Shown here one piece after another: positions 9,053 to 16,356 of a stretch of 16,356 nt of DNA. Below the pieces are notes generated by a model, which was not told where the DNA came from, searched no databases, and was given only the letters and a program-made list of their open reading frames with translations. The translations under genes and the position numbers were made by a program. The number at the start of each line of letters is the position of its first letter. Positions within the stretch are counted from its first letter, which is position 1. The DNA lies in NCBI GenBank assembly GCA_002812745.2, contig NCSJ02000568.1, positions 1-16,356 of the forward strand. Reading direction: 5' to 3'. Source of the DNA: Scytalidium lignicola. Taxonomy: Eukaryota; Ascomycota; Leotiomycetes.

Positions 9053-10753
9053 CGCAACTTATTACCAGTCAACAAAGAGTGCACGTTATTGAAAAAAGGG
9101 TCACATTAGGAGAGTGGCGGATTTCACAAGGGAAAGTGTATATATATTTCTGGCACGCTGTAAGGCTGGATGGTAGTATGATGGCAGTACAACGATGGGC
9201 CTAAGCCAGCGCTCGGATTCCAGGCTATTTCAGGGATCGATTGACCATGCGCGTCAGGCAGCTGAATGGCATTTATTATTACGAGATTCTCTAGTGAGGA
9301 ATGTAAAACTTCTACATTTGTCTGGTTTTTCGGGTTTTGATTTTACTTATCAACAAGTCCTTGTCTGTCTCGCTGACACTTTACCTTGGGCTTCATATGT
9401 ACGTACTGTACTGTACCAAAGGTGCTTGTCTGTTTTGTTGTGAAAAGAATAACAGCTACGAGAATGTTCATGAAGCCAACAATAGAGAGCTGCACAGGTA
9501 TCCCTTGCTACTTTCATTCAAAGTAGGATTAAAAAGTGTGATTTGCCGTGAGATTTCTGGAGCCAAAAGTCAAAGCTCGCAAATAAAATCGCAGTGGTGA
9601 GATGCGAGATAGCCAATAGCAGATTGAAATGCTTTCTGGGGCGGGTGCATGTCGCCGGGATGCGGAGTCGGCGCTAAACCACTTCCATGTCATTTTGCGA
9701 AATGCAGGGACTCTGGAGACTAGAAACTGTAGACTATTCTTGCCCCGCGCCGCTTTGGTCACCACTGCTGCTGGCATACAGCATCAGACACCAATTGTCC
9801 CCTATTTGCCTCCGCTTCGTAGATGAGCTGCTGAAACGAGCGTGGAATAGGAAGCACTCCAATCTATCAAGCTGGCTTAGAAAAGCATTTTTTGTTGTGG
9901 CTATTTTGGCGGGATGGTGGTGTTGGGTGCAGGTATCTGATGGTTGAAGGTCACCAGTGCCTTTGGAGCACGAAAAGTGACCAGAATGCGAGGTGCTGTA
10001 TCAGAAGCCTCGACACTTGGTGTAACACAATAACATATGGCTTTCTCTGGGCATGATAGTGTTTGTACCTTGCCTTGTAGTATTAACCTATCATCGAAGT
10101 ACCGCTACACACTTAGAACTAGGTGACAAACCCTTAAAGTATTGATGGACCTGCATATGATAGGATTAATAAAACCAAGTAACGATGATTAAGCAGGTAC
10201 ATATAGATAAAATGTATCACCTGCTCGCAAAGTGCAATGGATAGAGTCTAGGGCAAATATGGTAGGTATTACGAATCCCCGCATGAGCTTCGCTGTCGAT
10301 ATTACTCTCCTGAAGACTGCAAAGCCTGGCATGGTATAAATATTTAATCTCCTTTATATTAAAAGATATTCTGCTTTTGCCTAAGTGTGTATATATATAT
10401 GTATGTGTGTATCACTAATGGTTATTATTTCTTATCACGTCTTTTCCCATTTCATTAACAGTTAACATTCCTATATCTACGGCATATATCAGCCATACAC
10501 ACACCACATAACCGTCCAAAATTTGAAATACTTCCTCCAGCATCTGGCACTGATTACTCATCATTATGTATACTCTCATACACGAATATGACCAGTGGAA
10601 AACCGAACGCTAGTGGCAAGTTAGCCTTGGGGAGAAATAAAGTAAAACGTGTAGGATCGACGGGGAGAAGTAATCAGTAGATTAGGTCAACATCTTCATC
10701 GGGGGAAGCTGCTATCTCTAGTCCAGTGCTGTATGCTTAAGATTGCAATCTCA
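9053..10753. other. Long non-coding region: transporter upstream region and regulator 3' flank
   Basis: About 1.7 kb without a supportable gene. Several frames of 80-90 codons (for example 9195-9443, 9687-9947 plus; 9777-9529 minus) lack domains, splice partners or family resemblance. The part next to 9052 is the presumed promoter and leader of the transporter. Three CGG triplets sit close together at 9656-9671. A GT/TA microsatellite lies near 10385-10413. The part next to 10753 is the regulator's 3' flank. Confidence 0.5.
9656..9671. promoter_or_regulatory. Candidate Zn2Cys6 binding site (three CGG triplets)
   Basis: CGG occurs at 9656-9658, 9663-9665 and 9669-9671, all in the same orientation with 4-nt and 3-nt gaps. 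It lies about 600 bp upstream of the transporter start. Zn2Cys6 proteins commonly bind paired CGG triplets, and such a regulator is encoded next door. Chance occurrence is quite possible. Confidence 0.2.
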
Positions 10754-12461
10754 TTATTCATCAACAGGACACTCTCCCCGTAAGGACTGTGAAATACGTG
10801 TCAGTTGCTCTCCCTTCCAGGGCCCATTCCCCAACACTCGGAGACTGTCGAGGTCATTCATTGTCGCAACGATACTCTCCTTGGCCTTGCAATCGGTGGC
10901 TGACTCGAACGTGAATATTAACGCCGCCTGCATCACTGGAAGCCCCAAGGGCTTGTTACGCCGGCTATGTTCTATGAGCATCCAAACCCGGCGGCACTGG
11001 TTTAAAATTTCTGCCTCACACTGCAAAGTTTCGAGTGGGCCACCTAGGCACAGCGATTGCAAGATTCGATGTGCAATGATGCTGAAAACGGCATAATGGC
11101 AAACGAACATGGCTGCCATTGTGTTGTATACTTCAAACATGACAGTGACCAGACCGTTGGAATTACACGACGGTACTATCCTCAGCAGATCCTGCGTATT
11201 CACGATGTCCTCGAACTCCCGATTGATGTTTTCGAGCTTGTCCAAGACTCTCCGTACTTCCATGTACAGTTTGTAACTGTCAATCGCAAGATTGCCCCTA
11301 TAGAACTCTGAATAGTCGCAAACAAGGTCCGGCCAGAGGGTCATTAATCTTATGAGTCGGTAGTAGATGGTTTTGATGTCCGACGCAAAGATCCGCGTAT
11401 CAAAAGCATCTGCCCACTCCTTCGAGGCTAGGAAGCAACGCTTTCGCTCCGATACAGCGCGTTGGATCTGACGCAGTTAGTTCTGTACCAGGTAACAGGT
11501 GTTGTCTAAGATATGTTGCCAAACGTACAATGGAAATATGGCAGTCCATGGAGATCTGAACATCTATCTCGTTATTCATGTCTGGTGGTCCGCTCTTCTG
11601 TAGCAGTGCAGCCACTCCCGAGGCGTGAATGCGCAGCGCGGGGTTTGGAAGAGTTCCAAATGCGGCCTATGTAATAATAAAAAGGTTATGTCACGTCAGC
11701 GCCAGTCACCCACGAAGCAAGAAGCCAAATTTAGCTTGCGAAGGTCGACCAACCTCTATCCTGTGCATTATGATTGTAGCACACAGCGTACTCGACGACC
11801 GCCATTTCTCGGGGTCGTAGAGTTCACGTTGCATATTACATAGCGCACGACTGTATAATCCTGGGTCTATTCGACTCGAGGGGTCACCGCCTCGTAGGAG
11901 GTGCTCATGCGACGTGAGGAGGGCGGCAACCACGCTATCTACAGCATCGCCATGGCCAACGAGCCGTGGTATATCACGCGTGAATTCCCCTAGTGTTAGC
12001 AATGAATATGCTGGATTCTCGATTTTTAGTGCATCAATGAAGGCAAAGGGTAGTCGCTCCGATGGAGCAAGTGGGATAGCGGCACCGACGCCATGTGAAC
12101 CCGTGCGGTCCAATTTCGAGAGTTCGGCATGCTTGACTTGTGGGAGGAGCTCATCGTATGAAGCGGGCTCGCCTTTTCGAGAGTCTGGGCTTGGCTTCCG
12201 TTGGGTGATGGTTTGCGGTCTGAATTTTGCGCTCTCGTCGACGATCTTGAGGGCAGGCCGTGGAGGGCAAGGCCGATTCCCGCTCTGGCATTGTCCACAA
12301 ACCGGCCAGCCTTCATCGCACTGCCCTTACCATACAAATCATTAGCTCATTCGGACGTCTGGCGGATAGCAACACTGGGAATATATCGGTCCATCCAGCC
12401 ATACCTTGATTTTCCGGTTCCGACAAGTCTGGCAACGATTACTTCTTAGTGCTCCCACCAT
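10754..12461 (-). CDS. Zn2Cys6 fungal transcription factor (491 aa, 4 exons)
   Basis: Nuclear regulator, probably of neighbouring genes. Exons: 12461-12405, 12320-11754, 11666-11529 and 11467-10754; introns of 84, 87 and 61 nt have GT-AG ends. CTAAT (first) and CTAAC (third) branch sites are visible; the second has a less typical ATAAC. All joins are in phase 0. The first intron splits the zinc cluster. After joining, the six Cys are C10, C13, C20, C27, C30 and C37, spacing C-x2-C-x6-C-x6-C-x2-C-x6-C, with the basic RNRKIK between the second and third. The middle region (about residues 165-235) has YSRALCNMQRELYDPEKW, later TIIMHRIEAAFGTLPNP and ALRIHASGVAALLQKSGPP, the pattern of the fungal-specific regulator domain (Fungal_trans_2 type). 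The rest is helical with a hydrophobic stretch, FEVYNTMAAMFVCHYAVF. It sits between the P450 and the transporter on the same strand, which suggests a pathway-specific regulator. Confidence 0.88.
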
Positions 12462-12988
12462 GCCTACAGAAGCAAGCGCAGAGTCGCAGAAGTGTAGCAG
12501 CGGAAGGTTGAGAGTGATCTCCGTGCAATGCCGTTCTGGTTTTTTTAATAAGAGGGTCAGGGACCGAAAACTGCTGCTGGAGTGTCGAAATATAAAACGA
12601 ACAATAATGTCGTTATACGTGAGGCGGAGCCTGCGAAGCACTGAAGACAATTAAAAGGAGTGCTGAAACTTTCGATGATTACGGCTGAGAGCTAGCTAGC
12701 CAGCGATCGGCACAACTGCCACCTTTGACGGGATGAGGAGGGGACCCGAACCTTGTTTGTGTTCAGCTCCTCTGCACTCGGTGGTCCAATTTGTTGTTGA
12801 CACCGAAACCTCTCAGGGTACAGTAGTAGAATCATTCTACTGGGTACACGTACGAGTTTGGGGGGCCCAAGCGAGCAAAAATAAGAGAAGCACACCTGAA
12901 AAGAAATTCGGGTTTTGTAGTTATGTTTGATAATATAAATTAAGCTTTAAATTTAATAACCTGCCCCTCCCATTTTCCCGCTTTGGTA
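12462..12988. promoter_or_regulatory. Intergenic region between P450 3' end and regulator start
   Basis: 527 bp separate the P450 stop from the regulator start, both on the minus strand, so it holds the P450 3' UTR and the regulator promoter. The part next to the P450 (about 12925-12965) is A+T-rich, as expected for a fungal 3' end. A CT/AG-rich palindromic run, GAGCTAGCTAGC-like, is near 12690. No clear TATA box or binding site was identified. Short frames on either strand here look random. Confidence 0.4.
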
Positions 12989-14758
12989 TCATTCGGATAA
13001 CTTGGTGAAGATCAACTCACACTTGCCTGCTTTAGGCACTAGTAGAAAGCGATCGGTCATGCCCATCCCATCCGCAGGCATCGTAGGGCTCAATGAAATT
13101 GCATATTCTTTAACAAGAGCAGCAACGAAGATTTTGAGTTCCATGAGCGCGAGGTTCTTGCCTAGACAATCTCGTGTGCCTTTTGAAAATGGCATGAACA
13201 GCCTTTTCATTTCATCTAGGTGCGCATTTGGGTCAAGCCAGCGATCGGGCTTGAAGTTTTCGGGATCAGGGAAAAAGGTAGGATCTCGATGGGTAGTGTA
13301 GCACTGCATGGAGATAATTGTCTGCGTTGCAAAAATATTAGAAGATCACTTGAAAAATCATTAATCCACTTACACCACCTGGTAAGAAATACCCCCCTAA
13401 TTCTCTGCCACCTGCGGGTACCACTCGTGGTAGGCTTGAAGGGATTGCTGTGTGTTTCCTTAATGTTTCAGTTATAACAGCATCAAGCACTGGAAGCTTG
13501 TTGATTTTTGCGAAGGGTATGGTTCTATTTGTTGATTGTAGTTGGTTAAGCTCCTGCCGCATTTTACTCTGCCATTCAGGGTGCTGGGTCAACTCCCAGA
13601 AAAGATGCGTTAAAGTGATACTAGTTGTGTCTTTTCCAGAAACACTAGTGTTAGTTGAAAACCTATTAGATAATAAAAATGATCTCACCAGTCCCAGCAA
13701 ACACGAGGTTACCAATCTCATTGGAGATCTCAAAGTCGCTCAGGATGACTTTGCTTTCACCCTCGCCGTGGAGGAGCTTAGTTAGTAAGTCATTTCTGTC
13801 TGGCAAGCGGCCAAAACGTTGGATATATTCTCTCAATGCAACATGCCCATACTGCGTCTCATGAATCAGTTATGTTGTTAGGAAGCGCAAAGCCTAAGGT
13901 AGTAACTCACATTCAGAGCCCGCTCCCGTGTCGAGAGGAAGTGTTGTAAGTCTTTATGCGGTATCAAGGCAGCCAATCTCAAAAGTAATGGCATACCCCC
14001 TTCCAATCCAGAAATGATGAAGAAGTTGTCGAGATCATGGACATATTCTGGAGGAACATCGCTATCTAACGCACCAAAGGGCTTTCCCAGAAAAAGCTCG
14101 CCTATATTTATCAGTTATGCATGGAAAATAAGAGTAGCGGCTGCAAGACATACCGACAGTATCAAGTGCGAGCATACGAAAGCTTGATAGCACATCTATC
14201 GGCTTCCCTAATTTGGGATCAAAGATATTTCTCAAGAACTTGTTGAATGTTTCGACAACAATTGGCTCTGCTTCAAACAAGTTCGTTTGAGAAAAGGCAT
14301 TGCTGAGCATTCTCCGCCTATCTCTATGGTGCTCCTTATTTCTCATTATAAAGATACCCGAGGGCTTGAGGGTAAATGTGTCATAAATAGGTGCTTTCAA
14401 ATAGGCAGAGCTTTGCCCATAGATATCTTTGATCACATCGATACTAGAAAAGGAAACTTCATTTGGGGAAATTCGGATTACTGGGCCATATTGTTGATGC
14501 CACTTGTGAATAGTTGAAGTTTGTTGTCCTGATAAATTGGCAATCGTGAGCCTTTTGGACGTGAGTTTGGCCAGGAAAGGTCCGGGAATTTTTCTCAAAG
14601 GAGAGATCACAAACGATTGGGCAATCTGAGAAGTCAGGAAGCTAGTAGGATAATGTGCGTATTTCTTTAAAACTCACTTTCCATATCGCGGCAACGGTTC
14701 CTAGGGTAAGTACCGACAGAGTAAAGCGAACGAAAATTCGAGACACCAAATCGTCCAT
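12989..14758 (-). CDS. Cytochrome P450 monooxygenase (498 aa, 6 exons)
   Basis: Haem monooxygenase of the ER membrane, using O2 and electrons from P450 reductase; substrate unknown. Exons: 14758-14678, 14625-14154, 14101-13911, 13851-13689, 13630-13374 and 13321-12989. Introns are 52, 52, 59, 58 and 52 nt, all GT-AG. The start is ATG 14758 in CAAAATGG context. Residues 5-27 form a membrane anchor (FVRFTLSVLTLGTVAAIW), followed by a Pro-rich hinge (PLRKIPGPF). Motifs: C-helix region HHRDRRRMLSNAFS; I-helix FAGTDTT (residues 299-305, formed across intron 4); ExxR as ETLR at 357-360; PENFKPDRW at 408-416; haem loop FSKGTRDCLG with Cys440. The length is normal and no key residue is missing. The first intron separates the anchor from the body. 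Sequence style is that of fungal secondary-metabolism P450s, but I do not assign a CYP family. It is upstream of the regulator on the same strand. Confidence 0.93.
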
Positions 14759-15868
14759 TTTGAAATAAAGACTGCACTTGAATGCCTCAACCTCTCTGAG
14801 CGTTAGGATTTCAACCATATATTAACTACTCACGCTCTCGGGCGTTTAACGGGTATCTTAGTCGGAATATCCGAGAGTACCGTCTATCGGACCGCGGAAT
14901 GCCTGCCGATCCAGCCGCAGGTTGTTCGTAAGGAATGGGCCTATGCTGTAAAAAGAATAAATAGCAGGAATGATGACGACCGTGCAGGTATATCACAATA
15001 TTAGCTGCTTTTCTGTCTGTTCCTCTGATGCGAATGGCTCTACAGTTCTTGGCTAATGTAAGGCTTCTTAGTTTCGGATGAGATGGGGCAGTGTGTACCG
15101 GCAATGGTAGTCGATGGTCTACGACTCCGTTCGTAATCACTTACTCGATCCTGTCAAAACTCCAATCCTGTCAAAGCTGCTGTTTACTCCCAAATAGAGG
15201 ACGAACAAAGGTTTTGTGTTGTACTCTGTTTGAATGACAACCTGCAAGAGAAAATCGAGATCCTTTTACCAAATGTATACACTTACATACAATAAACATA
15301 GTTACCAAGACACCAGGAATTTTAACTGGTGACAGGCTAGAATTGTTGTTTAAGTATACTGTTGTTTCTCTCGGGCGCTTGAAAGGTGCATCGAACGTCG
15401 CTGGCGTTTCTCACGACCGGATCTCACATAACATCAACACGAGGACCAAAATAGAGTGGACATGCATATTTGGTACTAGTGTGGTAAGATTGTTCTCCTT
15501 TCTTCGAACAAAGCTTCCAGCCTAGGTGGATGGTGGATGGTGACAGCATCGTAAACGCTGGCAGGTGAGAATCCTTAACGTCACATGTGAGGCAGTATTT
15601 TATACATTTCTAAACCTTGAAATTATTTGTAAAATACATACCAAGAATGTTTTAATAAATTTCCTGGCATGTTTTAACCTTTTCCTAATTCCATCGGTGG
15701 GTGCTGTGTGCACGACTCCGAATAAGGTTGGTGATCCCCGTGCACCGCGGCTTAAATTAAAATGTGGCAGGGCCNTTTCCCCACGATGCGGGGAAAGCCT
15801 GAGGAAGTGGGGCAAAGGGGAGATGTGCAAGAAATGGGCCAGAGCTAAATCGATAATTACATCTGTAA
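14759..15868. other. P450 upstream region, no gene supported
   Basis: The first hundred bases left of 14900 presumably hold the P450 promoter and leader. A CCGCGG palindrome lies at 14892-14897 and another at 15745-15750. A plus-strand frame without ATG, 14807-15004, reads LTGILVGISESTVYRT, which looks like a helix-turn-helix (see findings). A minus-strand frame of about 104 codons over the same bases has no family resemblance. A GTGGATG tandem pair is near 15526-15540. At 15776-15796 TTTCCCC-ACGATGC-GGGGAAA forms a hairpin beside an ambiguous base (15775). The G+C-rich 15700-15840 part may be another transposon piece. Confidence 0.45.
15776..15796. repeat. Perfect 7-bp hairpin
   Basis: TTTCCCC (15776-15782) pairs with GGGGAAA (15790-15796) around a 7-nt loop. 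The pairing may extend outward (GGC/GCC) but base 15775 is N. It lies in a short G+C-rich block unlike its A+T-rich flanks. Function unknown. Confidence 0.6.
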
Positions 15869-15879
15869 AGCTAAATCGA
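15843..15879. repeat. Direct repeat AGCTAAATCGA at the MITE left edge
   Basis: AGCTAAATCGA occurs at 15843-15853 and again at 15869-15879, 26 nt apart. The second copy is the tip of the inverted repeat. The first may mark an earlier end, a nested insertion or a slipped terminus. Confidence 0.6.
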
Positions 15880-16284
15880 CAACCATCGCTGATAACGGCC
15901 TATAGCAGTCCAAGATCTCAGGCAGCACAGCCTATAATTGGTGTAAATGCAATTGTATTTTGCATACTTTCAGGCTTATAACCCAGAATTTTAGTTAAGT
16001 ATAAGTACAGTAAATTGCATTTATTTTAAAGCATAATAACAAGTAATTACAATAATCAATAGTTAATTAGAAGTTAATTAAAATTAAATAAGAGGTTTGT
16101 TAAAAGTTTAAGCTATTTAAGAATAAATTAGTTTGGAACGTTATAATAAGTGTTATGCTTGAAAGGCGCTGAAAGGCGCTGTAATTATAGGGCATTATAG
16201 GGTATCAACAACCTAAAGGATGCTGTAATTATAGGTACTGCGCCTGAAGCAAAGGCCGTTATCGGCGGCGGTTGTCGATTTAGC
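15869..16284. mobile_element. MITE-like element with long terminal inverted repeats
   Basis: The left end (15869-15901) and the reverse complement of the right end (16252-16284) match over 33 bases with three differences. The outer 16 bases, AGCTAAATCGACAACC, are perfect and an inner block, GATAACGGCCT, is perfect. The three differences are all transitions of the C/T or G/A type. Weaker similarity continues inwards (TCAGGC and CCTATAATT on both sides), giving arms of roughly 60-80 bp. The total is about 416 bp with no coding frame; the middle (15980-16160) is strongly A+T-rich. A target-site duplication was not clear. Non-autonomous DNA transposon is the best reading; the superfamily is open. 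Confidence 0.75.
16161..16235. repeat. Tandem decamer and 14-bp direct repeat inside the MITE
   Basis: GAAAGGCGCT is repeated back to back at 16161-16180. GCTGTAATTATAGG occurs at 16178-16191 and 16222-16235. The second copy belongs to the inner part of the right inverted repeat. The G+C of these units contrasts with the A+T-rich bases just to the left. Confidence 0.7.
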
Positions 16285-16285
16285 T

Positions 16286-16356
16286 AACGTAAATCCCCAT
16301 TCAACCGATCACCCCACTTAACCGATCACTTTCCCTCAAATTAATGAATTCATCAA
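16286..16356 (+). mobile_element. Possible left end of a Fot1/pogo-like DNA transposon (cut by window edge)
   Basis: Directly after a TA (16285-16286 region) comes ACGTAAATCCCC, then two copies of AACCGATCAC at 16303-16312 and 16320-16329, 17 nt apart, then a possible start codon, ATG at 16344. Terminal sequences with repeated AACCGAT and a TA target are, from memory, common in fungal Tc1/mariner-type (Fot1/pogo) elements. The transposase and right end are outside the window, so this is tentative. Confidence 0.35.

Noticed and set aside
9195..9947. Several plus- and minus-strand frames between transporter and regulator
   Set aside because: Codon patterns look random, no splice signals link them, and no domain is visible.
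11625..12449. Plus-strand frames opposite the regulator
   Set aside because: They are antisense shadows of the Zn2Cys6 gene, whose exons join cleanly and carry the six cysteines.
7590..15000. AflR-type palindromes (TCG-N5-CGA) as regulator targets
   Set aside because: No exact match was found in the promoter stretches that I scanned by eye.
14826..15140. 104-codon minus-strand frame upstream of the P450
   Set aside because: No family resemblance, and the P450 already has a complete start with membrane anchor at 14758.
15565..15981. 138-codon plus-strand frame
   Set aside because: It runs across an ambiguous base, a hairpin and the left end of the MITE, so it is not a plausible protein.
1..16356. 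CRISPR array, tRNA or rRNA genes
   Set aside because: No regularly spaced identical repeats of CRISPR type and no tRNA or rRNA core sequences were noticed; the introns point to a eukaryotic nuclear region.

Overview
The window looks like draft nuclear DNA of a filamentous ascomycete (Pezizomycotina). Three genes carry short spliceosomal introns of 52-87 nt, mostly with CTAAC-type branch sites. The left end is a retrotransposon with the signature of repeat-induced point mutation (RIP): extreme A+T, almost no CpG, and stop codons where Gln codons are expected. The protein families present (Zn2Cys6 regulator, microsomal P450, monocarboxylate-type MFS transporter) are typical of fungal accessory or secondary-metabolism regions. 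Single N bases occur near 5871, 5960 and 15775.

Layout, left to right. 1-4074 (minus): the 5' two thirds or more of a RIP-degraded Ty1/copia-like retroelement. Gag begins at 4074, the GAG-pre-integrase and integrase regions are readable around 1800-900, and reverse transcriptase runs off the left edge. About 4075-4678: its leader and putative 5' LTR, much less mutated, with four equally built hairpins and a larger nested inverted repeat. 4733-5007 (plus): the C-terminal piece of a phosphosulfolactate synthase (ComA)-family gene, directly behind the element. 5008-6198: no convincing gene. 6199-6966 (minus): an intact 255-residue protein of unknown function. 7590-9052 (minus): a 3-exon MFS/MCT-type transporter (440 aa). 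9053-10753: long non-coding region. 10754-12461 (minus): a 4-exon Zn2Cys6 transcription factor (491 aa). 12989-14758 (minus): a 6-exon cytochrome P450 (498 aa). 14759-15868: no gene, but a possible helix-turn-helix relic. 15869-16284: a MITE-like element with long imperfect terminal inverted repeats. 16286-16356: the left end of what may be a second DNA transposon.

The P450, regulator and transporter lie on one strand in that order and form a plausible small metabolic module: an oxidising enzyme, a local regulator and an exporter or importer. No backbone enzyme (PKS, NRPS, terpene cyclase) is in the window, so this is either the edge of a larger cluster continuing to the right or a remnant isolated by transposons. 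All exon models below were assembled by hand from reading frame, splice signals and family motifs. The gene structures are well supported; the metabolic assignment is inference.
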